The notes under the pieces are model-generated. The model was not told the origin of the DNA. It ran no database searches and saw only the letters and a program-made list of their open reading frames with translations. Source: Lycium barbarum (Eukaryota > Streptophyta > Magnoliopsida > Solanales > Solanaceae). Taken from it: a stretch of DNA of 64,000 nt. This document shows positions 11,978 to 24,786 of the stretch, one piece after another; positions within the stretch are counted from its first letter, which is position 1; every line of letters starts with the position of its first letter. The position numbers and the translations under genes are program-made. Location: assembly GCF_019175385.1 (NCBI RefSeq), contig NC_083339.1, forward strand, positions 26,813,637 to 26,877,636, written 5' to 3'.

Positions 11978-11989
11978 AAGGGGAGATAA
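11978..11989 (+). other. Polypurine tract
   Basis: AAGGGGAGATAA directly before the LTR start TGTCGCACCC. Confidence 0.8.
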
Positions 11990-14503
11990 TGTCGCACCCT
12001 GTATCTTAAAACTAAGGTTAGACTCGTATTGTTAGAGTTTTAGTGGAAAAACTGAAGGTTTGAACGTTTTGCGAAAATGGTTGATATGCCTACTTTGGGC
12101 AGCCGTATCCCCTTGATTAATTGGGAATTTGGGAAAGTGCCCTGAATGAAAGTTGTAGTATGTAGAAATACCTTTCCAACCATATAAGGACCATGCCAAT
12201 CAGAGATTGGAGCAGGGAGATATGATCATTGCAAGACGGCTAATAGTAAGGTGCTTAAAATTCAATGGAATCAGCTAAGTTTTCGATATGTCTGCCTTCC
12301 ATCCCAATTTCATGAAAATCCATTGAGAATTTGAGAAAACTTAAACATAAAAGTTATAGATATTTGAAATACCTTTCTAACGATATGTTGTGGAGGCTGA
12401 ACGGAGCTTTGTGCTAGGAGTTATTCCCATTTTACTGAAAGTTGTCAGAAATGGCCTAGGGCGCCGCCCCGGGCAATGCGCCAGACCAAAATCACTGAAA
12501 AATGTAAAATTCATCAAATTTTGTAATATAAGCCTAGGGCACCGCCCCTTACGACGCTAGGGGCGACTAGCCAGGCCGAATTATCCCTGAAACGGCCTTT
12601 TTTCAAATTGTATATATACCCAACTCCGTAAAACTTTTTCCACTTCATTCTAAACCGTCTTTTTGGAGAGAAAACACCCTAGGGCTTCCACAAAGCATCC
12701 AAGCTGAGTTCCTGGTCAAACCCCGTTGATTATTACATCAATCTAACAAAGATTAACGCTAGAATCCTCATCTATTCCATAGATTATCGATTGAATCTTT
12801 GTCTTAGACAAAAGAGCCCCAGAATCCGAATTCAAGAGGATTAAACTTCAAAAAGGTAATACTTCTACTCTCTAATCACTTATAGTTATGAATTGATGAG
12901 TTCTTGGGGGAATAGTAAATGGGTTTGATAGAGAGTATCATATGAACTATGCTAGGGTTTTGGATTATTAACTTAGGATTGTTGTAATCATATGGGTGAT
13001 GAAGAATGATGTTAATTTCATCAAATTGATATTGTAAAATCACCTAGAAGTAATAGAATGGGAATTGGGTGAAGAAAACACCATTAATGAAGGCTGTGGA
13101 GCTTTATGCCCACTAAGTGTTTGATAAAATGCTTAGGTGACCAAAGTATGGATATTATTGCTAATATAGAATCCCTTTGACTTATGTTGCTATACATTAA
13201 AGTTGAAAGGATTGACGAACGTTGTATTACGCTCAAAGGACGAAATTAAGGTATGTGAGGCTAACTCTCTATGTTTGGGAATGTTAGTGATTCTCCCTAC
13301 GCCATGTTCTTTAACAACGTTACTAATTGCCTCAGAAATATAGTTAAGCTTAGTTCCTTGAATAGTTGTAGAACTTCTATTCTCTAGTTTCGTAATTCGT
13401 TCACGACTTTCATTCTGAACGTTGTGAGCTCAGTACGTAATCAATATAGAATTGTGTTTGATACCCATGAATCTCAATCTAGAATATACGCAACATGTTT
13501 ATAAATAGTAAAGCTTCAGGTATCTTAATCAGTTCATGAATACAAGTCTCAGTATAGTAATGTTCAGTATTCCAGAGTTATGCATTACAGCATGATCCTC
13601 AGTTCCTTGATACAAATTATTGAATGTTGAATATCTGTAAATGGGCACAAGGCCACAGATTTTGCATGTTTATACTTGGCACAAGGCCACAGATTTTAGC
13701 ATGCTTATACCTAGGCACAAGGCCATTGATTTTGCATACTTATACTTGGGCATAAGGCCAGAGATTATGTATGCACATATATATTAGGCCAAAGGCCACA
13801 GACCATGATTTTCAGTTAAACAGGTGGTTCTCCAATCAGAACAGGGAGTATTCATATCTTTACTTCCTTTGTTCATTTCAGTTATCAGCTATCAGATATC
13901 AGTTTCAGTTTTAGCACTCTTTACATGTTTATTGATTTGGACTTCCTTTTCCCCGAGCACCCCATTTATAGTTCTTTCTTTCAGTTGCTTTACATACTAG
14001 TGCAATTCAAATGTACTGACGTTCCCTTTTATTTCCCGAGGGCCTGCATTTCACGATGCAGGTAACGATTGACAGGTTGATGATTCAGAGCGCTAGGATT
14101 ATCGTACCAGCTATTTGGTGAGCCCAGTTCCCTCGGGGCGTTAACACACTTTACAGTCTTTTCAGTATTTCTAGTCAGTCAGGTATGCCGGGCCTTATCC
14201 CGGTAAACAGTCAGACTTTATTATTCTTATAGGCTTCATAGACTATAGTGGCGGTCAGTCAGATATTTAGCAAGCTTTTGTGTTAGCCTTGTCGGCCATT
14301 TATTCAGACTTTCGAGTTTATTCAGTATTTTCGCATTTATGATATTTCAGACAGATGATATAGTAGATCAGCATGTGTTAGTATTATTTCCATTTAGTAC
14401 GTTTTGATTTCACATGTTGATTCAGCCAGCCAGTTTCGCTCAGTCACATGCAGTCAGGCACCGAGTACTGTGTTACGCCCAGGCCATGGTTCGGGGCGTG
14501 ACA
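11990..14503 (+). repeat. 3' LTR of the second gypsy element (2514 bp)
   Basis: Starts TGTCGCACCC and ends GGGGCGTGACA. In place of the ACGGNCCGT words of other LTRs it has GC-rich words of the type CCTAGGGCGCCGCCCC (about 12456-12471 and 12532-12547). It also has a TATA-like TATATATACCC near 12609, the donor-like block AAGGTATGTGAGGCTAAC (13248-13265), and a run of CACAAGGCCA repeats between 13637 and 13800. Confidence 0.88.
13637..13805 (+). repeat. Short tandem repeats with GGCACAAGGCCA core
   Basis: About five copies of a roughly 40-bp unit (GGCACAAGGCCACAGATTTT-type, then CATGCTTATAC) occur within the 3' LTR. The region includes later diverged copies (GGCATAAGGCCA, GGCCAAAGGCCA). Confidence 0.75.
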
Positions 14504-14629
14504 ATTTGTCAAAAATAATTAATTAACTATTCTACAAAAGAAAATTTAAAAACGAGTAAAAATTTGAAAACGATAGATTACCTCCCACCAAGTGCTTGAT
14601 TAAATGTCGCGGCACGACGGTTACCAATT

Positions 14630-15594
14630 TTACCTCTTTTCTTGCCATTTCGAGCTTATGAATTGGGTACCCAACTTGAACTCTAATTTGTGACCGCGAG
14701 CGGTGGGGGGTGGTAAGTAGATGAACATGCCAAACATTATTTTCTTCATTTTGCACTTCTTAGCCTTCAAATGAGGAATATCATTTTGCCTTCTTGAGTT
14801 TTCAAATTGCAAAATGTATGGCCCTCGTCTTTCTCCTTCGCCATCCCGCATGGAATCATATGGTTCAATTTCCATATCACTATACAACTCCAATGTTGAA
14901 AAATGCTTAGAGTGAGACTTCAACCTCCCAATTTGCAAATTTGTTCGGATTTTGACATTCGCATTTTTTCCCGAACTAGAGTCAATTTAAACCATATTTT
15001 CCATGACAACGGTTGACTCTAATTCCTTTTCTTTTTCTTCGGCATCTCCAATTAGCATAAAGTCGGTTGGAGGATGTTCAATTCTTGATTCCTTCTTTTC
15101 AACATTGGCCTCCAACATGGGCATTATCCTCTCATATTGAGCATTGAGAATTCTTCTTGATTTTGTTCAAATGCCCGTAGAGAATTTGTCTTCAATCATC
15201 AAACCATTTTGAAGACTAGTTTCCAAGTACTCCTCCAAGGCTTTTTGCTTTTCATTTCCTCCTTCAAGTAGGCATTCCATCATGAGCTTAAACTCTCCAT
15301 TTTGACCAATCTCAACTTCTTCCACTTCCATATCCCGATCAATGACACAACACAAAGTAGAATCATCATAGTGGGGGTTCGGGGAAGGGAAGGACATATA
15401 AGCACAATTAGCCCAATGACCATTTTGACCACCACATCTATCACATATGCTCCACTCATTCAAGATTGTGCGCACAATCCTCCTCCGGGAGACTTTAAAC
15501 AAGTTTGCCAAGAGTGGGATCCTCCACAATAAGGACAAGGGTCATTAAAGTATGAAAAACTACCCTCTGACCCATTTTCATGGAATGATGCCAT
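14630..15594 (-). pseudogene. Gag-like pseudogene of the Athila-like element
   Basis: The likely start is the ATG at 15594, giving M-A-S-F-H-E-N-G. It encodes two zinc-knuckle-like motifs. The first is CPYCGGSHSWQTC; after a frameshift near 15460-15480, CDRCGGQNGHWANC follows. Next comes an acidic stretch (RDMEVEEVE) and a Glu-rich segment that stops at 15167. A further open piece (14938-14630) has the PRRQND-like motif and ends LGTQFISSKWQEKR. The same end occurs in the plus-strand copy (25322), so this is a conserved C-terminal part of the family's protein. No protease, RT or integrase is seen in either copy. Nucleic-acid binding is inferred from the Cys/His spacing only. Confidence 0.65.
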
Positions 15595-15705
15595 TATGAA
15601 ATAAAAATAAAATACAGCAAAGAAAACAACTACACAAATATTCACAAGTTTGGACCAAAGCAAGTTAGCTTATTTCCTAAACTAGCCTAAATACGCTAAA
15701 TTGTT

Positions 15706-15722
15706 CCCCAGCAACGGCGCCA
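15706..15722 (-). other. Primer-binding site, tRNA-Asp type
   Basis: On the minus strand it reads TGGCGCCGTTGCTGGGG. It is complementary to the 3' end of plant tRNA-Asp(GUC) (known sequence) except for one base, and lies 4 bases after the LTR. Confidence 0.8.
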
Positions 15723-15726
15723 AAAT

Positions 15727-16888
15727 TGATAACGTTCAAATCCATTCCTCAAAGAGAAAGTGTACACCGTCGTCGCAATATAATTTACCCAACTATGAGT
15801 CGGGGTTGATCCCACAGAGAACAATATAAAAACGATTAAGAAAGTTAAGGATTTATCACCAACTAAGCTAAGCCAAACACATTTTCAATATTTAGTTTTT
15901 GATTTAAAAACTAATAAAGATAAAACTAACCTAGAAAGCAAGTAAAATGATCAATGACCACACACATGGATACAAGGGAATTTACACTCAAGTAATGATC
16001 CAACATATTTTATGATTTTACAACTAAGAACGAGTCTATGTTAATAAATAATGATTTCTAAAATCTCATTGATAGTCTTCCAACCAAATCGATGAATTTC
16101 ACTCTAAGCTTTTCCAAGCCTTAGAGTGTGATATTAAGAACAACAATTGAATCTCAAGTTAACTTTCCTATTCCTAGCTCAAATTATTAGATGGGGTTTA
16201 AAGCCCCAAATCCTAGTTAATTAATCTTTTCCAACCTCAATTTTTCTCTTTCGAGCTCAAATAGAAGTAAAATGGCGAGTCTTAGGGTTAGCTAATCCCT
16301 TAAGAAACACTAAAGAACAAGATTAATTAAAGAAACAAAGACCCACTTCATTAGGAAAAAAAGTCAATCACTACATAAGCAAAACAAGAGGTTTAATTCA
16401 ACACTTGATAATGTATATTCTCATAAACAAGATTCAAGTGAAAGAATAAAATACCACACACTTAAATATTCAATACATAACAAGGAATTGAAGAAAGGGC
16501 TAAGAGTTTGCTCATTAAAGTGCTCCAATCTTCTCTTCCAAAGTGTTGGTTGATGAACCCTAGCTCCTCAAGCTTGAAAATATGGCCGAAGATGATAATA
16601 AAATCTCTCAAGTGTTGCTTTTATAGTTCCCAAAAATTTCCCAATAAAAAGTGACGAAGATAACCCTAGATTTTCAGTCCACTTTTTGAACTTTTAGCCA
16701 ATTTTCTCATTTCTTCAATTTGGCCTCTTTTTTACTTGTTTTTCACTCGGTTTCTTCTCGATCACTTCTAAATCACATAAAACCTATAAAATGGAAGTAA
16801 ACGATATTAATTGCACTATTTTCTCAATCAAACATAGCAAAAATCTAATATTAAAGAAGAAATAAGTTGGTAAAATACCAACTTATCA
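15727..16888 (-). repeat. LTR of the minus-strand Athila-like element (1162 bp)
   Basis: On the minus strand it begins TGATAAGTTGGTATTTTACC and ends AACGTTATCA. It is clearly homologous to the LTRs at 18034-19209 and 28982-30126. Confidence 0.9.
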
Positions 16889-18033
16889 AGTATAAAAGTC
16901 TAATAATATTTAAAAAATATTTTGGTCAATCAATATTTATATTGTCTCCACCTACGTGCCTCACACGTAACCCCCGACCCCTATAATATATGAAGACTTC
17001 CGTCTTAGTTGGTTGGTCTAAATTAATAGATAATCTTCTTACTGAAGTTAATTATTCTTCAATGGTTTAATAACGAATGAACTATAATCTTTACTGAAGT
17101 TAATTATTCTTCAATGGTTTAATAACGAATGAACTATAATCGATTAGATATTTTTTTTCTATGGTTTATGATATATATTTTTTGTGGTTAATTTATGGCT
17201 GGTCTAAATTGATTCTTACCATATATTTGAGAATAACAATTTATGTTTGACTAATCAATGAAAAATACTTTATCAATATTAGAACATTAATTTATATTTG
17301 ACCAAGATTCAAAATTGCTCCCGGTAAGAACCTACTCTTTTAGCTTACGGAAAGAGCTTTTGCTACTTAAACATACTTAATTTTTCTCTAAAAACTTTTC
17401 CTAAAACCTTAACTTTTCCTAAATGTTAAGGCTAAACACTTTAAAGCATCTCTTGTCTTTATTATAAAGGGCTCCTTTATTTTGAACCAGCATATTCCGC
17501 CAACAAAGATTATACCAGTTCCTTAAATCTCAAATATTTCTACTCTAGGAGGCGGATACAGATCTCACTAAATTTCTCTCTCAATGTTTTCTCTAAATTA
17601 AAGACTGTTTGGAGGCGTTACAACCAATTCAATTAAAATAAATCTTTAGTTTCAATGTTTCATCTCGAACAGATGAATGAAACATATTTACAAAACACAC
17701 AAGAAAAATATTAAAAACACGCCAAATCATATAATTTCCATATAAACATCGTATAATTTCCATACAAATATAGTGTATGAAATATAATTACATATACATC
17801 TGAAGAGAAAGAAGAATCATTGGACGAAAATAAATAAAAGGGAAATAATATTGCCTGGAAAAAGCAAATTAAGCAATAGAAACGTATTTCTTCCGTCTAA
17901 GTCTTTCACAAGTATGTTGGCACAAGAAGTACATTTTATATAGTTGAAAAAAAAGGTGGTTCCAAGTGTTTTTATCTTTATAGGATTCGTATACTTGGAA
18001 ATTCAAATATTAGTAGGAAACTTAATTGGTATA
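16889..18033. other. Spacer between two opposed Athila-like elements; no gene seen
   Basis: AT-rich sequence with a 52-bp tandem duplication (17039-17141). A short stretch at 16890-16945 resembles the Helitron 5' regions at 30200-30280 and 30970-31030. No supported coding region. Confidence 0.6.
17039..17141. repeat. Perfect tandem duplication, 52-bp period
   Basis: A 51-base unit starting TTACTGAAGTTAATTATTC is repeated exactly, at 17039-17089 and 17091-17141. Confidence 0.95.
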
Positions 18034-19209
18034 TGATAAGTTGATATTTTACCAACTTATCTCTTTTTTTAATCTTAAATTTTTGCTAAGTTTGATTGAA
18101 AAAATAGTGTATTTAATGTCGTTTACTTCCATTTTACAGGTTCTATGTGATTTAGAAGTGATCGGCAAGAAACCAAGTGAAAATGAGGCAAAAAAGAGCT
18201 AAAACAAACAAAAGGAAAAACTTGCTAGAACTGCAAAAAATGGCCAGATTTGCAATTTCGAAAATCTGAAATTTTGAGGGCTGTTTTTGTCATTTTTTTT
18301 AGTTGGGAAATTTGGGAATTATAAAAGTGAAGCTTGGGGCAAAATATTTTGATCTTTGGCCATTCTTTCCAGTGGAGGGACAAGAAACTACACCTAGGGT
18401 TTGAAGATTTGGAGCACTCAATGAGAATTTCTTTATCCATTTCTTCAACTCTTGCTTTTATTGTATATCTAAGTGTGTAGCATTTATTCCATCACTTTAA
18501 TCTTGTTTATGCAAACATTCATATGTTAAAATTTGGATTGAATCTCTTATTTTGCTTATGTATTAAATAATTTTTATTTCTAATGAAGTATGTTAATATT
18601 TCTCTATTTAATCTTCAAGCTTTAATGTCATTTAGTGGTTGCAAACATTAAGTGTGCTATTTTACCTTGGCTTTGCTTGGAAAATAAAGTAAGGGTTAGG
18701 AAAGAGTAAACGACAAGGATTTGGGGCCTTAAACCTCATCTAATAACTTTAGCTCGGAAGAGGATAGTTAACTTGAGGTTAAATTGATTGTGCTTAATAT
18801 CACACTTTAAGATTTGGAAAAGCTTAGACTGAAATTCATTGATTTGGTTGGAAGACTTTCAATGAGATTTTAGAACTCCTTATATATTAACATAGACTTG
18901 CTCTTAGTTGTAAAATTGTAAAATATATTGGATTGTTACTTGAGAGTAATTTCTCTTGTTTTCCTTTGCTTGAGAGGCCATTGATCACTTTACCCACTTG
19001 CTAGTTAGTTTTATCTTTGTTAGTTTTTAAATAAAAAAAATCAACTATTGAAAAAGTGTTTGGCTTAGCGTAGTTGGTGATAAATCGTTTACTTTCACAA
19101 TCGCCTTTATATTGTTCCCTGTGGATTCGACCCCGACTCATAGTTGCGTAAATTATATTGCGATAATCGTGTAGACTTTCTCTTTGAGGAGTGGATTTGG
19201 ACGTTATCA
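18034..19209 (+). repeat. 5' LTR of the Athila-like element (1176 bp)
   Basis: TGATAAGTTGATATTTTACC to GGACGTTATCA. It is followed by the primer-binding site and preceded by the TSD copy GTATA. Confidence 0.93.
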
Positions 19210-19213
19210 ATTT

Positions 19214-19230
19214 TGGCGCCGTTGCCGGGG
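19214..19230 (+). other. Primer-binding site, tRNA-Asp type
   Basis: TGGCGCCGTTGCCGGGG is a full 17-base complement of the 3' end of plant tRNA-Asp(GUC), 4 bases after the 5' LTR. Confidence 0.9.
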
Positions 19231-19388
19231 AACTGTTTGGCGTATTTGAGTTAGTTTGGGATTTAAGCTTACTTGTTTTAGTCCAAACTTGTGAATATTT
19301 TGTGTAGTTATTTTTTTTGTTTATTTTCTTAGTTTTTGTAACTGGCATCATATAATGAAATTGGTCGGATGATAGTTGTTCATATTTT

Positions 19389-20286
19389 AATGGCCCTTGT
19401 CCTTATTGTGGAGGACCACAGTCATGGTAAAATTGTTTGAATTCTCTCGAGGGCGGATTGTGCGCACAATCCCAAACCTATGAGTGGAGTATTTGCGATT
19501 GGTGTGGTGGTCATTGGGCTAATTGTGCTTATTTGTCCTTCCCTTCCCCGAACCCCCACTATGACGATTCTACTTTTGATTTTGATGATGATAGGGATAT
19601 GGAAGTGGAAGAAGTTTCAAATGCTCAAAATGAGAGGATAATGCTCACGTTGGAGACCATTCTTGAAAATGAGGAAAAGTTGAACTTAAAACTCGAGGAC
19701 TTGAGGGAGGCACTTAATGACTTGACTCAAGCAATTAGTTGCAATGACAAAGCTATTAACATCTTGGAGGATCAAATGAAATTATTGGTTGAGGCTCATA
19801 ATGCTCACCAACTTGAGGATGTTGAAAGTAGTCAAGAAAGTGTCGACAATATGGATTTCTCAATGGGTGGATTTTTACAAGTTTTGAACGACTCTCACCA
19901 TGATGAATAACTTGAAAAAGTGGAAATTGTGAGCCAAGATTGGCTTATGAAACAAGCTCAACAACTTAGAGTCTATGGGTCGGGGATCACCGTGAAGGCA
20001 TTTCATGGATGATGAAAGAATTTCTAAAAATTCATGTTGAGCGAAGTCAAGAAGTGGAGATACTTGAAATTGCCATTCGGGAATTGAAGGCCGAATTGAA
20101 TGCAAAAATTGAGGCATGTGATGCTCAATATCAGCCATGGATAGTAGTTTTGAGTTGGTTTCCAATGAGGAAGGGGTCAAGATTGATTTTCAAGACCTAA
20201 TGGTGAATTGCCAACCGGCCAACCAAAAAATAATGCAAGCCGAGATTGAAGAAATGATAATAGAGTTGAATGGAAGAGTTCATAAC
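19389..20286 (+). pseudogene. Gag-like gene of the Athila-like element, 5' part
   Basis: A first zinc-knuckle-like motif (CPYCGGPQSW, final Cys displaced) is encoded near 19398-19435 with a stop just after. The largest open piece (19437-19910) has CDWCGGHWANC, an FPSPNPHYDDST segment, an acidic RDMEVEEV stretch and about 80 residues rich in Glu, Leu and Lys with heptad-like spacing that may form a coiled coil. Another helical piece follows in 20009-20200. The copia element inserts at 20287, and the coding region resumes at 24956. Compared with the minus-strand copy, one residue pair is missing before the His of the second knuckle. No enzymatic domain is visible. Confidence 0.65.
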
Positions 20287-20450
20287 TGATAGACTATGTA
20301 ATAGTCTATGTAAATATTATAAATATTCTCTTCCTTATGTATAGTAATTAGGTCCTATAATTTAGCCTAGTATCATTCTGATAGTGAGATACCTACTTTG
20401 TATATAATGACTTTGATACATCAATACAAATCACGGATTGATTTCCTACA
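20287..20450 (+). repeat. 5' LTR of the copia element (164 bp)
   Basis: TGATAGACTATG to GATTTCCTACA. The first bases form a short inverted repeat GACTAT...ATAGTC. It differs from the 3' LTR at three positions only. Confidence 0.95.
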
Positions 20451-20461
20451 TGGTATCAGAC
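20451..20461 (+). other. Primer-binding site of the copia element (iMet type)
   Basis: TGGTATCAGAC directly follows the LTR; ten of the first eleven bases match the common iMet-type site. Confidence 0.8.
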
Positions 20462-20571
20462 TAGGTTTCTCCTAAAAACCCTAGCTTCCTAAACCCCAGC
20501 CGTCCACCTCCCTCTTCTCTCCTAACCCTAGCCGTAGCCGCCACCCCTTCCTCCTCCCTCTTCTCTCTTCA

Positions 20572-23500
20572 ATGGCTGACAACAAAAAATTCTATTCTGC
20601 TTTAACCGTCACGAATGTGAAATCTTTAATCCCAATCACTCTAGACATGGAAACCGGCCATTATCACGAATGGGCGACACTATTCAAAGTTCTAGCCCGC
20701 GTCCACTCCGTACTTGAACACATCATACCACCAACTGACACCACTGAACTCACCGCGTACAACGCAATAAAGGCGGCTAACCTTCCGCTCTGGAAACGAC
20801 TAGATGCGGTGGTCCTTCAATGGATATACGCCACCGTATCCCATGATATTCTTACCTCTATTCTCGTGGCAGATGATGTTGCAGAGAAGGCTTGGAATCG
20901 AGTTGCTCAACTTTTCCAAGATAATAAGCACTCAAGGCAGAGTACCTTGAAACTGAATTCACCACCACAAAAATGGCCGACTTCGGCTCGGTTATGGCCT
21001 ATTATAACAGGCTCAAGTCTCTCACGGATAAGCTTGCCAACGTGGGGTCACCGGTGTCCGACCAACGTATGGTCTTACGCCTCCTTGCAGGCTTACCGGA
21101 GACATATGCACACTTTGTCACCACCATCCAGCAGAAGGATGTGCTGCCCTCTTTCTCTGAAGTGTGCTCCAGACTCAAGTTCGAAGACGCAGCAGCCAAG
21201 GAACGTGCCCGTGATTCCAGTCCCGCAGCTCTACTTGTTGATAATGATACTCCCTCCCCGCCACCTGGCGGCAACAATAATTCAACTAACCGTCATGATA
21301 ATAATTGTGGCAGGAATTCTAACAGGAACTAGGGAAAGGGGAACAACAACAACCGCGGGAAATCCGGCCGCGGCGGCAGCGGATAGACCAGCAACGGCCA
21401 GTGGCCGACGGGACAGCCACCGGCAGGGGGCTACTACTGGCCTGCCTGGCCGCCCCAGCAGTGGCCAATGCCCCCCTGCCCGTATCCGACGAGACAGTGG
21501 CAGCAACCTTCCACCACACAGCGGCATTCTCGGTGCGGGTCCACGACCTCAGCAGGCCTATTTCATGCATGGTCCGACCTATTCTGGGTACACTCCGACA
21601 GACGTGGAGGCAGCCATGCACACTCTGTCCATGCATCACCCGGATAATAATTGGTACATGAACACCGGAGCGACTTCCCACATGACTACCAACTCAGGTA
21701 CTCTCACGTCTTATTTTAATTTGAGCAATAATTCTGGAATCATTGTTGGTAATGGTAGCACTATTCCAATTCGAGGCTATGGTCATACATCCCTACCCCC
21801 ACCTAATCCTGAATTACGTCTCCGAAATGTCTTGCATGCTCCAAAACTCATCAAAAACCTTATTTCCGTACGTAAATTCACTAAGGACAATAATGTTTCT
21901 ATTGAGTTTGATCCTCTTGGGTTTTCGGTGAAGGATTTACCGACGGGGAGCCGCCTAATGAGATGTGAGAGCACTGGGGAATTGTATCCTATCATTGCCA
22001 CAAAATGGGCCACTCCACCATCCACCTTCATTGCCACATCACCTAGCTTGTGGCATTCCCGACTCGGCCATCCGGGAAATGCTATCCTTAGTTCTCTTCG
22101 TAGTAATGCCTTAATTGAATGTAATAGGGCCCGAACTTCTTTTTGTACCTCTTGTCCTTTGGGGAAACATGTTAAATTTCCATTTTATGATTCATTGTCA
22201 TTTCCTACTATGCCATTTGATATCATTCATAGTGATTTATGGACATCTCCTGTTTTAAGTTCTAATGCGCACCGCTATTATGTTTTCTTTCTTGATGATT
22301 ATAGTAATTTTCTTTGGACTTTTCCAATCTCTAACAAGTCCCAAGTCTATTCCACTTTTCTATCTTTTAAGGCATTAATACGGACTCAATTTGAAAGAGA
22401 CATTAAAAACATTCAATGTGATAATGGGCGGGAGTTCGCCAATGGGCATTTTCAATCTTTTTGCGCCTCAAATGGTTTAAATTTCCGATTTTATTGCCCC
22501 CATACCTCTCCTTAAAATGGCAAAGCGGAAAGAAAAATTAAATCTATTAACAACATAGTGCGCACTCTTCTTGTCCACTCTTCCATGCCCCCCTCTTTTT
22601 GGCATCATGCTCTCCAAATGGCCACATACCTCCTTAATGTACTTCCCATCAAAGTCCTTGGTATAAATCACCAACGCAAGTTCTCTATCAACGAACCCCC
22701 TCCTATTCTCATCTCCGGGTTTTTAGGTGTCTATGCTATCCACTTTTCCGATCTACAACTATTCATAAGTTACAAGCAAGATCCACCCCGTGTGTATTTT
22801 TGGGCTATCCGTTGAATCATAGAGGATATAAATGTTATGATTTATCCACCAACAAAATCATCATCTCAAGGCATGTCATCTTTGAGGAAACTCAATTTCT
22901 CTTCTCCAAATTGCACTCACCAACCCCAACTTCTTATAATTTTTTGGACCATGGGATTTCTCCATATACCCTGCATTTTCTATCACAGCCTCCTCCACCC
23001 GTCGTTCCCCCGGTCCAGCCCCTCCCCCCCGCTGCTCCACCCGTGACTGCCCAGCAGCCCTCCCCCCCCCCACTGCCTAGTAGTCCAACCCCACGTTCAC
23101 AGCCCCACAGCCCCTACCCCCCACTGCCCCACCCGTGACTGCCTAGCAGCCCACCCGTATGATCACTAGAAGCCAACATGGGATTTTTAAGCCCAAACAA
23201 CCGTTCAACTTAAATACTTCTAGCACTCCCTCCATCTCGCCTATCCCACGAAATCCTGTCAGTACACTAAATGACCACAATTGGAAAGATGCCATGGTTG
23301 ATGAATATAATGCTCTAATTAGTAATAAGACATGGGAGTTGGTTCCACGTCCCACTGATGTGAATCTTATTCGTTCTATGTGGATTTTTCGTCATAAAAA
23401 GAAATCTGATGGTTCTTTTGAGAGGCACAAAGCCCGTCTTGTCTGTGATGGCAGGTCTCAATAGGTTGGAGTTGACTGCGACGAGACTTTCAGTCTGGTT

Positions 23501-24774
23501 GTCAAACCGGCTACTATTCGCGCTGTCTTGAGCATTGAACTTGCACACTTTTGGCCCATTCATCAGTTGGACGTCAAGAATGCTTTCCTACACGGTAATC
23601 TTAATGAGACTGTTTATATGCATCAGCCTATTGGGTTTAAGGATCCAAAGCATCCACATCATGTCTTTCTCTTGAAGAAATCGTTGTACGGACTTAAGCA
23701 AGCTCCCCGTGCATGGTTCCAACGCTTTGCAGACTATGTCTCCACTATTGGTTTTTCACATAGCCGATCTGATCACTCTCTCTTTATTTATTGTCGAGGT
23801 TCTGACATTGCTTACATTCTGCTATATGTTGATGATATTATTCTCACAGCTTCCTCAGATGCTCTCAGAAAATCCATCATGTCTCTGCTTAGTGCCGAAT
23901 TTGCTATGAAGGATTTGGGCCCTCTAAGCTATTTTCTGGGTATCGCTGTTACCCGGACTTCACATGGCATGTTTCTCTCGCAGAAAAATTATGCAGCAGA
24001 TATTATAGAGCGTGCGGGCATGACTGCTTGTAAGCCAAGTCAGACACCGGTCGACACCAAAGCCAAACTTGGTGCCACGGCCGGGCCTCCTTGCGATGAT
24101 CCCACCCAATATCGTAAGTTGGCCGGCGCGTTGCAGTACCTTACATTCACAAGACCAGACATCTCCTATGCGGTTCAACAAGTATGCCTTCACATTCATG
24201 ATCCAAAGGTTGCACATATGCATGCTCTTAAACGCATAGTCCGATACATTCAAGGTACTATTGAGTTTGGTCTCCATCTGTACAAATCCTCCATTGCCTC
24301 TCTTGTTTCTTATACAGATGCAGATTGGGGTGGTTGTCCGGACACTCGCCGATCCACATCAGGTTACTGTGTCTTCCTTGGCGATAATCTCCTCTCATGG
24401 TCATCCAAACGGCAACCTACTATGTCTAAGTCGAGTGCCGAGGCCGAATACCGTGGCGTCGCTAATGTCGTCTCTGAGTCCTGTTGGCTTCGCAACCTTC
24501 TTTTGGAGCTCCGTTGTCCCATCCGGACAGCTACATTAGTTTATTGTGATAATGTTAGTGCCATATACCTATCAGGTAATCCAGTTCAGCACCAACGCAC
24601 TAAACATATTGAGATGGACATACATTTCGTACTTGAGAAAGTTGCCCGTGGAGAAGTTCGTGTTCTTCACGTCTCGTCCCGTTACCAGATCGCAGATATC
24701 TTCACTAAAGGTCTTCCGCGCGTGCTCTTTGATGATTTCAGGGACAGTCTAAGCGTACGACAACCTCCCGCTTG
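20572..24774 (+). pseudogene. Copia gag-pol, one reading frame broken by frameshifts and stops
   Basis: The start ATG at 20572 gives MADNKKFYSALTV. Gag runs to about 20940, then a one-base frame change moves it to the frame open at 20973-21332, followed by a Gly/Asn/Arg-rich region with a stop at 21330. No CCHC zinc knuckle is visible. The protease motif near 21650 reads WYMNTGATSHM, with Asn where the catalytic Asp is expected. Integrase has H...H and CTSC (22053-22160), then HSDLW, QCDNGREF and NGKAERK. A stop sits at 22513 just before the last motif. A Pro-rich linker lies at 22985-23140. RT begins at about 23270, has a stop at 23462, and continues in the open 23528-24775 segment with LLYVDDIIL. 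RNase H follows (YTDADWGG, SSAEAEYR), ending at the stop at 24773. At least five lesions make it non-autonomous. Confidence 0.92.
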
Positions 24775-24786
24775 ACTGCGGGGGTG
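24774..24786 (+). other. Polypurine tract of the copia element
   Basis: GACTGCGGGGGTG lies immediately before the 3' LTR start TGATAGACTATG and overlaps the end of the reading frame. Confidence 0.75.

Larger units (their letters stand above)
8930..14503 (+). mobile_element. 3' half of a second gypsy (Tekay-like) retrotransposon
   Basis: Interior sequence begins immediately after the LTR of the first element, continues through a pol pseudogene, a hairpin and polypurine tract, and ends with a 2514-bp 3' LTR. The 5' LTR, gag, protease and RT are not in the window. They are probably to the left of the first element, which appears to be nested in this one. 8930-9460 has no recognisable domain. 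Confidence 0.8.
14504..16888 (-). mobile_element. Minus-strand Athila-like, probably non-autonomous, retrotransposon fragment
   Basis: Read on the minus strand it has a 5' LTR (16888 down to 15727), a tRNA-Asp-type primer-binding site (15722-15706) and a gag-like coding region. It stops at 14504, where the gypsy LTR begins. It is collinear with the plus-strand copy starting at 18034. The rest of the element is missing or lies beyond the nested gypsy elements. Confidence 0.8.

Noticed and set aside
14532..14756. ORF overlapping the gag-like piece in another frame
   Set aside because: Shadow of the 14938-14630 frame, which is the one conserved with the plus-strand copy.
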